Positions 7,458 through 16,063 of a DNA stretch of 32,316 nt are shown here, piece by piece; the first letter of the stretch is position 1; each line of letters starts with the position of its first letter. The stretch spans positions 1 through 32,316 of the forward strand of contig JAPKBZ010000046.1 of assembly GCA_028823175.1 (NCBI GenBank), written 5' to 3'. Below the pieces are notes generated by a model that made no database searches, was not told the DNA's origin, and was given only the letters and a program-made list of their open reading frames with translations. This stretch comes from Myxococcota bacterium. GTDB taxonomy: Bacteria > Myxococcota_A > UBA9160 > UBA4427. A program made the position numbers and the translations under genes.

Positions 7458-9305
7458 ATGGCCCGGCCCGAGAAACTTCGACAGAGCCTCCCCATGCTCC
7501 AGAGGTTGCTCGAACGCTTCGCCCCGGAACTGCGCAAGCAGCGGTGGGTGATCTCGGGGTCGTTCCTCGCGATCTTTGCCGAGGTCGGGTTTCGCCTGCT
7601 CGAACCCTGGCCCCTGGGCCTGATCGTCGACTCGGTGCTCCAAGTGGAAGCCAAGCCCGGAGTCCACGCCTCCAACCCCTTCTCGGCCCTGGATCCCTCG
7701 ACCCTGCTCTGGGTCGCGCCGATCATGCTCGTGGTCGTGGTCGCCGCCCGGGGGCTCACCGCCTACATCAGCGCGGTGGGCTTCGCCCTTGCCGGCAACC
7801 GCCTGGTCACCGTTGTCCGCCTAGCGCTCTATACCCGGCTGCAAGCGCTCTCGGTCGCCTTCCACCGCAGGACCCGGAGCGGCGACCTCATCGTCCGGGT
7901 CGTCGGCGACGTGGGCATGGTGCGCGAGGTCATCGTCACCGCCCTGCTTCCCCTGATCGGCAATGTGATAGTGCTCATCGGCATGGTGGTCGTGATGGCC
8001 CTCATGAACTGGAAGCTCGCCCTGGTGGCGTTCTGCACCGCGCCGCTCTTTTGGCTCTCCAGCGTGCGCCTGGGCCGGCGCATCCGGGTGGTCGCGAAAA
8101 AACAGCGTCGCCGAGAGGGTTCCCTGGCGAATCAAGCGGCCGAGATGCTCGGCGCGGTTCAGGTCGTCCAAGCCCTCTCCCTCGAGGATCAACTCGCCGC
8201 GGGCTTCGCCGCCCAAAATCAGGGGAGCCTGCGCGAGGGCGTTCAGGCCAAACGGCTTTCGGCGCGCCTCGAGCGCACGGTGGACGTGATCACCGGGATC
8301 TCCACCGCCCTCGTGCTCTTCGTCGGGGCCAAGATCGTGCTCTCCGGCGAACTCTCGCCGGGCGAGCTCGTCATCTTTCTTTCCTACCTCAAGAGCAGCT
8401 TTCGGCCGGTCCGCAATTTCGCCAAGTACACCGCGCGCATCTCGAAGGCCAGCGCTGCGGCCGAGCGCGTGCTCGAAGTGCTGGACAAGGAACCCGATAT
8501 CACCGAGAAGCCCGGCGCCCGGCCGGCGCCCGCCTTCGCGGGAGAGATCCGGTTCGAGCACGCCGACTTCCTTTATGACGAGCGCAGCCCGGTGCTGCGC
8601 GACATCACTTTCCAGGTTGCGCCCGGCGAACACGTCGCCATCGTGGGCGAGTCCGGGGTCGGTAAATCGACCTTGCTCGCCGCGATCCCCCGGCTCCACG
8701 ATCCCGCCGGCGGCCGGGTGCTGATCGACGGCGAGGACATCCAGGATTTCACCCTCGACTCCCTGCGCGGCCAGATCGTGGTGCTGCTCCAGGAAAGCGT
8801 GCTCTTCGCGGGAACCGTGCGTGAAAATATTGGCTTGGGGGCGCCCCACTCCAGCGACGAAGACATCGAGCGGGTGGCCGCCCTGGCCAACGCCCACGAT
8901 TTCATCGAGGCCTTGCCCGACGGCTACGACACCGTTGTCGGGGAGCGGGGCGAAAGCCTTTCGGCGGGCCAGAGGCAGCGCATCGCTATCGCCCGAGCGG
9001 CCCTGCGCTCGGCGCCCATCGCGATTCTCGACGAACCGCTGACAGGCCTCGACGAAGAGAATGCGCGCTCGGTGCGCGATGCCCTGAGTCGCCTGACCGA
9101 GGGCCGAACCTGCTTGCTTATCAGCCACGACCTTAAGCACGCCGCCGGCTGCGATCGCATCGTTGTGCTCTCCGAGGAGGGCATCGCCGAGATCGGCACT
9201 CCCGCCGAGTTGCTGGCCCAAGGCGGCGCTTACGCGCAGATGGTGCGCGCCTCGGAAGCCGGGGCCTCGCCTGCGACTCGGGAGAAGCATGCCGAAGACA
9301 CCTGA
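7458..9305 (+). CDS. Type I ABC exporter half-transporter (permease fused to ATPase)
   Basis: A 615-aa MsbA-like exporter, probably working as a homodimer in the inner membrane. The N-terminal half has about six hydrophobic segments, including RLLEPWPLGLIVDSVL and VIVLIGMVVVMALMNWKLA. The ATPase half has Walker A GESGVGKST (397-405), signature LSAGQ (501-505), Walker B ILDEP with E526, and the H-loop ISHD. The start at 7458 is chosen because GGAGG (7442-7446) lies 11 nt upstream and it gives a normal N-terminus; a longer frame from 7428 would overlap the GT4 gene. Its position after three glycosyltransferases suggests it moves a glycosylated product out of the cytoplasm. Substrate is inference only. 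Confidence 0.9.
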   Translation: MARPEKLRQSLPMLQRLLERFAPELRKQRWVISGSFLAIFAEVGFRLLEPWPLGLIVDSVLQVEAKPGVHASNPFSALDPSTLLWVAPIMLVVVVAARGLTAYISAVGFALAGNRLVTVVRLALYTRLQALSVAFHRRTRSGDLIVRVVGDVGMVREVIVTALLPLIGNVIVLIGMVVVMALMNWKLALVAFCTAPLFWLSSVRLGRRIRVVAKKQRRREGSLANQAAEMLGAVQVVQALSLEDQLAAGFAAQNQGSLREGVQAKRLSARLERTVDVITGISTALVLFVGAKIVLSGELSPGELVIFLSYLKSSFRPVRNFAKYTARISKASAAAERVLEVLDKEPDITEKPGARPAPAFAGEIRFEHADFLYDERSPVLRDITFQVAPGEHVAIVGESGVGKSTLLAAIPRLHDPAGGRVLIDGEDIQDFTLDSLRGQIVVLLQESVLFAGTVRENIGLGAPHSSDEDIERVAALANAHDFIEALPDGYDTVVGERGESLSAGQRQRIAIARAALRSAPIAILDEPLTGLDEENARSVRDALSRLTEGRTCLLISHDLKHAAGCDRIVVLSEEGIAEIGTPAELLAQGGAYAQMVRASEAGASPATREKHAEDT

Positions 9306-10614
9306 AAACGATCTGATCACTCGCGACTCGGGCCTGCCCGGGCTCGCCGCGATTCTCGACCCCAGTGTCATGGCGGCGCAGCTCGCCGAGGCCGGCGCCG
9401 AATTTGACGGGCAGATTGACGGGCAGCTCGACGGGCAACTCGGCGCCGAGGCCGAGAAGCTCGAGCTTCAATACCTGCGCTACAAGCCCGGCACCAATTG
9501 CCTGGCCGGCTACCGGCTCGGCACAGGGCCCGGCGCCCGGGTCTTCTACGCCAAGGCCTACGCCGGCGGCGGCGCCCAGGCCAAGCTCGACAAGGCCGAG
9601 GCCAAGGCCGAAAAGCGCCAGGGGCTCCGGCGTATTCGCATCGATCGCTTGGGCCTTGTGCTCTTCGAGTTTCCCGACGACGCCAAGCTCGATGCCCTGC
9701 AAAAATTGGCCCAGCCCGAATTGCGCCAGCGATTGCTGGCCCGCACCCTCGGCGACGACTCCATCGGCCAATCAGACGAACTCGAAACCCTGGCCTACAA
9801 GCCCGAGCGGCGCTACGTCGCCCGGCTGGTTCGCGCGGGCAAAGGCGAGCCGATCGTCTTCAAGTTCTACAGCCCCGAGCGCTACCGGGCCGCCCGCAAG
9901 GCCCACCGAGCGCTCGGCTCGGTTCCCGAAGAGATCCTGCTCCAGCGGCAATGCGGGGGCTCCAAGAGCTATGAGATGCTGGCCTTTGGCTGGCTGCAGG
10001 GGCCGACCCTGCGCGAGGCGCTCGATGCCGGTTCCCCCGTCAACATGGAAAGCGTGGGCGCCGCCATCGCCCGGCTGCACGCCCAGACCCTGCCCAAGCT
10101 GGCCCAGGAAGGCGTGCCGAATACCGGCGATGAACTCGGTGCCCTGGCCGGGACCCTCGGCTTCCTGCTCCCCGGCCTCGCCGACTCGGCCGAGCAGTTG
10201 GCCAAGCAGATCGCCGGGGCCCGGGCGGACGCCGGGGAAGAACTCGGCCTGCTTCACGGCGATCTCTACGACAAGCAAATCGTGCTGACCGAAAGCGGGG
10301 CGGGCTTGATCGATCTCGACGACGCCTGCATGGGCGACCCCCGGCGCGACCTCGGCCTTTGGATCGCCCACCTCGAGCGCGACCGGATCATGGGGCGCGG
10401 CCTGCCCGCCGTTGACGGCCTCGTGGGCGCCTTCCTCGAGGGCTACCAAGCGGTTCGGGGTCGGCCCCTGGCCGGCCTCGCTCCCTTTGTCGCCGAAGGA
10501 CTCTTTCGCCTGGCCCACCACCCGTTCCGGCGACAGAGCCCGGACTGGCCCGAACGAAGCGCCGAGATCCTCGAGCGAACCCGCGCCCTTCTCGCGGAGA
10601 GCGCCCACCCGTGA
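9289..10614 (+). CDS. APH-fold small-molecule kinase with apparently duplicated N-lobe segment
   Basis: A 441-aa protein of the aminoglycoside/choline kinase-like superfamily. The catalytic loop is LHGDLYDKQ with D325, and the metal-binding stretch is LIDLDD (342-345). The N-terminal region is longer than usual and contains two similar segments, one around YKPGTNC (Y65) and one around YKPERRY (Y170), as if the N-lobe were duplicated. A short repeat, DGQIDGQLDGQL, lies near 37-48. The start at 9289 (ATG) has GGAGA just upstream and overlaps the exporter gene by 17 nt. Antibiotic resistance is an unlikely role in this operon; phosphorylation of a sugar, lipid head group or amino-alcohol on the exported product is more plausible. 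Confidence 0.82.
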   Translation: MPKTPENDLITRDSGLPGLAAILDPSVMAAQLAEAGAEFDGQIDGQLDGQLGAEAEKLELQYLRYKPGTNCLAGYRLGTGPGARVFYAKAYAGGGAQAKLDKAEAKAEKRQGLRRIRIDRLGLVLFEFPDDAKLDALQKLAQPELRQRLLARTLGDDSIGQSDELETLAYKPERRYVARLVRAGKGEPIVFKFYSPERYRAARKAHRALGSVPEEILLQRQCGGSKSYEMLAFGWLQGPTLREALDAGSPVNMESVGAAIARLHAQTLPKLAQEGVPNTGDELGALAGTLGFLLPGLADSAEQLAKQIAGARADAGEELGLLHGDLYDKQIVLTESGAGLIDLDDACMGDPRRDLGLWIAHLERDRIMGRGLPAVDGLVGAFLEGYQAVRGRPLAGLAPFVAEGLFRLAHHPFRRQSPDWPERSAEILERTRALLAESAHP

Positions 10615-11615
10615 CGCCCAAGGAAATCAAGCCCGCCGCCGAAGATCCCAAGCTGCCCTGGATCCCCGAAGCCCTGAACCCGGTGCTTGCAACCGAACGC
10701 GTCGCGCCGGTGGTCGCCGAGGCCGCGGGCTGGCGCGAGGTTCCGGGCGTGCTCGCCGCGCGGCTCGTGCGCCATAAGCCCGGGCGGCGCTGCGTCATCG
10801 AGTACGAATTCGGCGCGAGGGCGGGCGCCCAGGCGGGCCCAGGCGTCTTCGCCAAGATGCGCGCCAAGGGCGCCGACCGGCGCACCCAGGAACTCCTCGA
10901 GGAACTCCGCCGGGCAGGACTCGAGCACGGGGCCGAAAGCCGAGTGGCCGTTCCCCGGCCCCTGGGCAGCCTTGATGCCTGGAACATGACCTTCCAGGAA
11001 GCCGCACCCGGCCGCCTGCTCAACGAAATGCTCCCGGAGCCCGATGCCGAAAGCCGCATGGCCCAGGTGGCCGAAGCCCTCGCGGCCCTGCACCAGAGCG
11101 GCGTAGCCCCAGAGCGCCGCCACAATCTCAACGATGAACTCGAGATCCTGCGCACCCGCCTCGACGACGCCGCCGAGCGCGCTCCCCATTGGAGGGCGCG
11201 CATCGAACGCGTGCGCGATGGCTGCACCGCCCGGGCAGCGCGCCTGCCCGAGGTCGGGCCAGCCGGCCTGCACCGGGATTTCTACCCCGATCAGGTCATG
11301 GTCGATGGGCCGCGCACCACCTTGCTCGATCTCGATCTCTACGCCGGGGGCGACCCCGCCCTCGATGTCGGAAATTTCTCGGCCCACCTCGCCGAGATCG
11401 CCCTGCGCACCCGGGGCGACTTGCGCGGCTACGAAGCCCTCGAGGGCGCGTTCGAAGCGCGCTACCTCGCCCTCGCCGGCGCTGGCCACGCCCAGGCGAT
11501 TCGGACCTACCGGCTGCTCACCCTCGCCCGGCATATCCAGCTCAGCCTGATCCTCGACGGCCGCGCCCAGACCAGCGAAGCAATCCTCGAAGCCTGCGAG
11601 GAAGAACTCGGCTAG
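10611..11615 (+). CDS. APH-fold small-molecule kinase
   Basis: A 334-aa second APH-fold kinase. The catalytic loop is LHRDFYPDQ with D223, and the downstream metal-binding motif is LLDLDL (239-243). The N-lobe contains RLVRHKPGRRCVIEYEFG, similar to the YKP segments of the upstream kinase, so the pair probably arose by duplication. GTG at 10611 overlaps the previous stop (GTGA), which couples translation. It is the last gene of the operon and ends 15 nt before the convergent porin gene. Substrate unknown; the context points to glycoconjugate phosphorylation. Confidence 0.82.
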   Translation: MTPKEIKPAAEDPKLPWIPEALNPVLATERVAPVVAEAAGWREVPGVLAARLVRHKPGRRCVIEYEFGARAGAQAGPGVFAKMRAKGADRRTQELLEELRRAGLEHGAESRVAVPRPLGSLDAWNMTFQEAAPGRLLNEMLPEPDAESRMAQVAEALAALHQSGVAPERRHNLNDELEILRTRLDDAAERAPHWRARIERVRDGCTARAARLPEVGPAGLHRDFYPDQVMVDGPRTTLLDLDLYAGGDPALDVGNFSAHLAEIALRTRGDLRGYEALEGAFEARYLALAGAGHAQAIRTYRLLTLARHIQLSLILDGRAQTSEAILEACEEELG

Positions 11616-11629
11616 CCGGCCGCCGCCGG
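11616..11629. terminator. Small inverted repeat between convergent genes
   Basis: CCGGC-CGCC-GCCGG forms a 5-bp GC-only stem with a 4-nt loop in the 15-nt gap between the convergent kinase and porin genes. There is no T tract on either strand, so it is at best a weak candidate for a bidirectional terminator. Confidence 0.3.
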
Positions 11630-11630
11630 A

Positions 11631-13469
11631 TCAGAAGTTGTAACGGAAGCGGAAGGCGAAGAGATAGGAGAGGTCGCCCTTCTCGGGGCCGAAGGCGTCA
11701 CCGGGCCGGAAGATCGAGCCGACGATCTTGAACTCGAAAGGGTTCCAATCCTCGATGCCGAGGATCATGTCCCATTCCTGGCCGATATTCGGGCTGAGCC
11801 CCAAGGGATCGCGCTTGAAACCGACCTCGCGCATGAAGGGGGCGGCCTGGGCTTGCCGGTACCAGTGGTAGAGAAAATCGATAGAGCTCTTTTTGAGGAA
11901 GCGGAAACCGAAGCCCGTGGTGACGATGCCCAGGTTCGAGAGCTCGGGGTCGAGGAGTTCGCCGTAATAGCGAAAGCTCGCCACCCCGCGAAAGCGGTCG
12001 CTGTTGTCCTGGAAGCCGGTCTGCCGGAAACCCGTATCGTGGAGCTCGGTCATGTCCGCATCCCCGGAGCCGTAGGCATAGCCGAGGGTGATCGAGGGGC
12101 TCGCCTGGCCGGGCAGGATCCAAGTACCCCCGATGTCGATCCCACCCCCGGAGACGTCATGGGTATCGACCGCCGCCGCCTTACGCGCCCCTGTTTCCCC
12201 GGTGTAGTTGGTGTAGGTCTCGCTTCCGAAAACCCCCGCCGCCTCGAACCAATAGTTGATCCGGCCGTATTCCGGGATCTTCCAGCGCCCCTCCGCCGAG
12301 ATGCCCAGCCAGGTCAGATCCCCGTCGCTGTCATCTTCGTAGGTCACACAGCCCGTTCGAAAGAACGCCTCGGCTTCTGGAGGCAGCCCGGGCGGGAGAT
12401 CGATATCGGCCACGCATTGGGGATCCGCGGACTGCTGGTCCGAGTAGTCCTCGGTATGCAGAGCAAAGAGGCCCAGCTCCTGGCCACGCGCCCACGCCCA
12501 ACTCACCGAGCCGAGGATATGCACGACATCGTCGTCCTCGGGTTCGATCCCTCCGCGGTTGAGAACCACGGGGAAGAGCTCGTGGGCCACGGCGATTTCG
12601 GCGTGCACTTTTTCGAGATCGAAACGGAAGCGAACCGAATCGAAATCCTGATCCCACCACCATTCCCGAGAATCGAAATAGCGCTGGCGACCCACCTGGA
12701 GCCCGAAGGGGGAATCGAAGAGATTGCCGAGGTAAAGCCACATTTCGCCGCGTTCGACGAGCCAATCGTCACCGGTCACGACCGCATCCGATGAAACCAG
12801 GTTCCGCCAAAAGAATTTCATCTCGAGGTAGACCGACACCTGGTTGCTATACGCGTAGAAGAGATCGGTCTGGAGGCCCTGGTTGATGCGCCATTGATCG
12901 TCCCTGGGCGAAAGACCGCGGGCCTCGTCCTCGACATCGTCGAAGAAGCCGTCGCCGTCGATATCGTTGTTGTCCAGATCGAAATAATCGAAATCGAGCA
13001 GCTTCGACCCCTCATAACGCGGAAGTAATGTGTAACGACCGCCGAGCATCAGGGGCCGCCCGAAGAGCGGAACGATCAACTGTTTCTTCGGCCGCTCACG
13101 ATCGGGCCGCTTGATGAGAATCTCTTCGGGACGGGTCAGGGTGAGGCGGTCCGACGCCACCCGGCGAGCCTCCCGCCGCGGGTCGCTGGGCGGGGCGGCG
13201 GGCGGGGCGACAACAGGAGCGGTGTGCGGGGCGACAACAGCGGTGGCGGGCGGGGCGACAACAGCGGTGGCGGGCGGGGCGACAACAGCGGTGGCGGGCG
13301 GGGCGACAAGAGGACCGGGTGCATTCGGCGTCTCTTCGGCGACGGCCGCGACCGGAGTCGCCTCGGCGACCGTTTCGGCCAGGGGTGCCCCCACTGGATA
13401 CACCGGCCCCAATAGAACGAGGCCCAAGAGCAACTTCATACTGTAAATCTCTAATTTCGAAGGCTTCAT
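11631..13469 (-). CDS. Alginate-export-type outer-membrane porin with Pro/Ala repeat and Ca-type loop
   Basis: A 612-aa beta-barrel protein of the Alginate_exp/AlgE type. A signal peptide (KLLLGLVLLGPVYPVGAPLA) leads into a periplasmic segment of about five VVAPPATA-like octapeptides. Barrel strands follow (YTLLPRYEG, VYLEMKFFW, LQVGRQRY), ending in the outer-membrane signal FRFRYNF. At 166-178 there is an Asp-rich loop with DIDGDGFFDD, which resembles a calcium-binding loop. The start is ambiguous: ATG at 13469 or ATG at 13439, and the latter gives a compact signal peptide; neither has a clear ribosome binding site. It is convergent with the glycosyltransferase operon and divergent from the PEP-CTERM gene. 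It may let an anionic glycan or a small solute cross the outer membrane; family members vary in substrate. Confidence 0.8.
   Translation of the reverse strand: MKPSKLEIYSMKLLLGLVLLGPVYPVGAPLAETVAEATPVAAVAEETPNAPGPLVAPPATAVVAPPATAVVAPPATAVVAPHTAPVVAPPAAPPSDPRREARRVASDRLTLTRPEEILIKRPDRERPKKQLIVPLFGRPLMLGGRYTLLPRYEGSKLLDFDYFDLDNNDIDGDGFFDDVEDEARGLSPRDDQWRINQGLQTDLFYAYSNQVSVYLEMKFFWRNLVSSDAVVTGDDWLVERGEMWLYLGNLFDSPFGLQVGRQRYFDSREWWWDQDFDSVRFRFDLEKVHAEIAVAHELFPVVLNRGGIEPEDDDVVHILGSVSWAWARGQELGLFALHTEDYSDQQSADPQCVADIDLPPGLPPEAEAFFRTGCVTYEDDSDGDLTWLGISAEGRWKIPEYGRINYWFEAAGVFGSETYTNYTGETGARKAAAVDTHDVSGGGIDIGGTWILPGQASPSITLGYAYGSGDADMTELHDTGFRQTGFQDNSDRFRGVASFRYYGELLDPELSNLGIVTTGFGFRFLKKSSIDFLYHWYRQAQAAPFMREVGFKRDPLGLSPNIGQEWDMILGIEDWNPFEFKIVGSIFRPGDAFGPEKGDLSYLFAFRFRYNF
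13207..13313 (-). repeat. 24-bp tandem repeat coding for VVAPPATA units
   Basis: Three identical 24-bp units occupy 13231-13302, flanked by diverged copies on both sides. The repeats keep the reading frame and code for the octapeptide VVAPPATA in the periplasmic linker of the porin. The perfect copies suggest recent expansion and probable length variation between strains. Confidence 0.9.
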
Positions 13470-13579
13470 CGTCTCGTTCGTCCGTCCGGAAAAACCCCTG
13501 AAAATCCCCTAAAAAAATCGAGAGGGAAGGAGGCCGTTTCGGACTCTCTTTCGGAGGTTCACAAAATTGGCCGCGGACC

Positions 13580-13597
13580 TCTCCGAGTGCTCGGAGA
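13580..13597. promoter_or_regulatory. 18-bp perfect inverted repeat, candidate operator
   Basis: TCTCCGAG-TG-CTCGGAGA has two 8-bp arms around a 2-nt centre. It lies in the 197-nt region between the divergent porin and PEP-CTERM genes, 70 nt before the PEP-CTERM start. A further TCGGAG half-site is at 13551-13556. Its symmetry and position suggest a dimeric regulator site; the regulator is unknown. Confidence 0.5.
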
Positions 13598-13606
13598 AGT
13601 TCAGTC

Positions 13607-13622
13607 TGGCCCGCTGTCAGCC
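13607..13622 (+). promoter_or_regulatory. Weak sigma-54-like -24/-12 element
   Basis: TGGCCCGCTGTCAGCC carries the invariant GG and GC dinucleotides at the correct 10-nt separation, 45 nt before the PEP-CTERM start. The -24 half matches TGGCACG in six of seven bases, but the -12 half is poor beyond GC. PEP-CTERM genes in other bacteria are reported to use sigma-54-dependent regulation, which makes the match worth recording. Confidence 0.22.
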
Positions 13623-13666
13623 GATACTCTATAGGAAACTCATCGGACAAAGACTGGAATCACCGA

Positions 13667-16018
13667 ATGCAAATCTCGACCCAAACCCGTTTATTCTGCC
13701 TCGTTCTGGGAGCTGGGTTCCTCATGTTCCCCGCCGGAGCCTGGGGCCTAAACCTCGACCACCCCATCATCACCGAGGTTTACCAGGAATCCGCTGTTCC
13801 CGGAGGACCGGCAACGACGGATCTGACGAATCCCAATACCCCCGATCAGGAATTCATCGAAATTTTCATTCCGCCCCTGGACGACCTTTCACCCACGCTC
13901 GACAAGGACGCGCTGAACCTGACTCTCTACGATATCGAAGGCGATGCGAGCAGCCCCGGGCTCTCCCAGGTCAACCTTCGGGTCGATCTGCCGACCTTCG
14001 ACCTCGATCCCAGCAACGGCTTGACCGGGCTGCCAAGGCCCCATACCGGGATCGTCGTCCTCGGCTGGGTTCAATACGATGGAAATCCGCCGACTGGCCT
14101 TTCGGGTTCACCAAACTCCCGTATCGCAATGATCGATGGCGGCATCACCTCGACCTCCAGCTTCACTTTCATCCCGCTCAACGGCGCCCAGTTCGAGGGA
14201 ACCTTCAACTTCCCCCTGCCCCTCGCGGTCTCGCATATCGACCTGGCATCGGACTCGATCACGGGGAAAATCGAGCAGGGATCTGGCGCTTACCTTCTGG
14301 TCAATCGAGATGATCCCGGGTACGTGGAACTCTGCGGGATCACCGACCCCGCGACCTGCGATTCGTTTCCCAATCTCGCGTCAGGAACCAAACTCGGAAT
14401 CTCCTGCTTGCTCGACGCCTTTGCAGCCAACGACGATGCCTCGTTCGCGGTCGATCAGCAGCCTTACCTGGCTCCGTCCGGTGATAATATCGACCTCGAA
14501 TTCGTTCTTCCCCGGGGAGGCGCTTTCAGTGCATGGGTGCCTCAGGTCCCCGAAGAGGGAAGCGGCTATCAACGCATCCTGATCGATCAGATAAAGACCA
14601 GCGAAGACGGCGTGCCTGGAAACGAGGACCCCGCCTTCGATGCTGTGACCGCCTATCGGCCGACCTCGAACGCCGGCCCCTTCTTTGCCACCCCGGGCTA
14701 CGCCGCTCTATCGACCAGCCCCGGAAAGCTCTCTGTCGCGATCACCCCGATGCAATTCTTCCAGGTTCTCAAGGAGACTCAGGCCAGGCCCGGGCTCATC
14801 GCCGCCAATATCGGCGGAGGCTTCGGTATCCAGACGGAATCAAGGCCTGGGCCGACCCGAGACCCCTCTGCCATGAACGCCAGCGTGGCCGAAAGCCTGA
14901 GCCTTCCCGTAGCGCAATCCAAAATCGCACCCTATTTCGACGTGGAAACCTTCTCGACCACACCCTTGGGACACAGCGAGTTCATTTCCGTCGAACTCGA
15001 CTCCACCACCCCTGCTCCGGGTAGCCCTCCCACCACCGACCCGCGCCATTGGAGAGGGGCCTACCTCGTGACCATCGATCCAACCACAGGCACCGATGCG
15101 GCGGGCCAACCCTTTGAGGGCACCGCGCTTTTCGCTCTCCAGGGCGTCCCAGTCACAGGAGGCGTCTTGAACCCGTTTTCCGCAACGAGCCTGGGAGACT
15201 CGATGCGGTATGACACCGTGAACTTCCGAGATTCTCGGGGCAATGGGGCCGCTCTGAGCGACCCCGCGACGAACCTTTCCGATCCCACAATCATCGAGCC
15301 CATGGTCGCGACCATGCCCACCGACCCGGCTCTCTTCATCAACCCACTTGGCACCGGCACCGACCTGGTCGACGTGGTCCTGAACTCCGCCGAAGTCGTG
15401 AGCGGAGCGACCAGTTATGCCAACAGCTTCAACGCGGCCAAGACCCTCGTTCAGGCGCGAAATTTCAGCCTGCCGGGAACGCCTACGACCGGCGGTTTCA
15501 CACCCAACGAGCGCATTCATTACGCCGATGCCAAGGGTGCCGCCGGAAAACTCTCAAACGGGTTGACCGATGTCATCACCAAACGCGACTTCGAAATCGC
15601 CCTGATCGACAGCCAACTCTCTCCCCTGGGCACCCTGGAAACCGGCGCCACCGACGATTTCGGCGTGGCGATTCGGGTCGAGCAGGTCGCACCCGGAGCC
15701 AGCGCTTCCGTAGGCGAGATCGTTTTCCTGAGCAGCATGGGCGGCCTCGAGGGAGCCGATCTCGACACCCTCGACGTTCCCCCCCATGAAAACCTTCTCA
15801 CCGTCACCTATCTCGACCTCGACGCCCTGAACACTGTGATGGGGATCGAAACCATCGATCGGGTCTACGTGATCGACGGCAGTGGTCGCGGCGAAGTCGA
15901 TATTGTCGAAGTCGTCGCGCTGCCCGAACCCGGCGCCGGTCTGGCCCTGAGCCTTGGGGCCCTAATCCTGGCAAGCCTGGAGCGCCGCAAGCGAAGGGGC
16001 AACTCGACCCGCTCGTAA
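13667..16018 (+). CDS. PEP-CTERM surface/secreted protein
   Basis: A 783-aa exported protein. The N-terminal signal peptide (about 1-27, ending GAWG) is followed by IITEVYQE...EFIEIF, which resembles the opening strands of a lamin-tail-like beta-sandwich. The C-terminus (about 750-780) has the tripartite PEP-CTERM signal: the motif LPEPGA, a hydrophobic helix (LALSLGALILASLE) and a basic tail RRKRR. This signal is recognised by an exosortase, which is not encoded here. The central region is rich in Thr, Pro, Asp and Gly, as expected of an extracellular matrix protein. Such proteins are typically tied to exopolysaccharide production, which fits the nearby glycosyltransferase operon. ATG at 13667 has only a weak ribosome binding site. 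Confidence 0.85.
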   Translation: MQISTQTRLFCLVLGAGFLMFPAGAWGLNLDHPIITEVYQESAVPGGPATTDLTNPNTPDQEFIEIFIPPLDDLSPTLDKDALNLTLYDIEGDASSPGLSQVNLRVDLPTFDLDPSNGLTGLPRPHTGIVVLGWVQYDGNPPTGLSGSPNSRIAMIDGGITSTSSFTFIPLNGAQFEGTFNFPLPLAVSHIDLASDSITGKIEQGSGAYLLVNRDDPGYVELCGITDPATCDSFPNLASGTKLGISCLLDAFAANDDASFAVDQQPYLAPSGDNIDLEFVLPRGGAFSAWVPQVPEEGSGYQRILIDQIKTSEDGVPGNEDPAFDAVTAYRPTSNAGPFFATPGYAALSTSPGKLSVAITPMQFFQVLKETQARPGLIAANIGGGFGIQTESRPGPTRDPSAMNASVAESLSLPVAQSKIAPYFDVETFSTTPLGHSEFISVELDSTTPAPGSPPTTDPRHWRGAYLVTIDPTTGTDAAGQPFEGTALFALQGVPVTGGVLNPFSATSLGDSMRYDTVNFRDSRGNGAALSDPATNLSDPTIIEPMVATMPTDPALFINPLGTGTDLVDVVLNSAEVVSGATSYANSFNAAKTLVQARNFSLPGTPTTGGFTPNERIHYADAKGAAGKLSNGLTDVITKRDFEIALIDSQLSPLGTLETGATDDFGVAIRVEQVAPGASASVGEIVFLSSMGGLEGADLDTLDVPPHENLLTVTYLDLDALNTVMGIETIDRVYVIDGSGRGEVDIVEVVALPEPGAGLALSLGALILASLERRKRRGNSTRS

Positions 16019-16063
16019 CCGCCGAGTTTCACCCCGGATCACGCGCGCCGAAAAGCGACCCGC

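Noticed and set aside
7821..9371. 516-codon open frame antisense to the ABC exporter.
   Set aside because: It is a GC-rich antisense shadow; the plus strand carries complete Walker A, signature and Walker B motifs.
9289..11615. Aminoglycoside-resistance genes, from the APH fold.
   Set aside because: The fold is shared by many metabolic kinases, and operon context with glycosyltransferases and an exporter argues for a biosynthetic role.
13207..13313. CRISPR-like regular repeats.
   Set aside because: The units are directly abutting 24-bp copies in frame within a porin gene, with no spacers.
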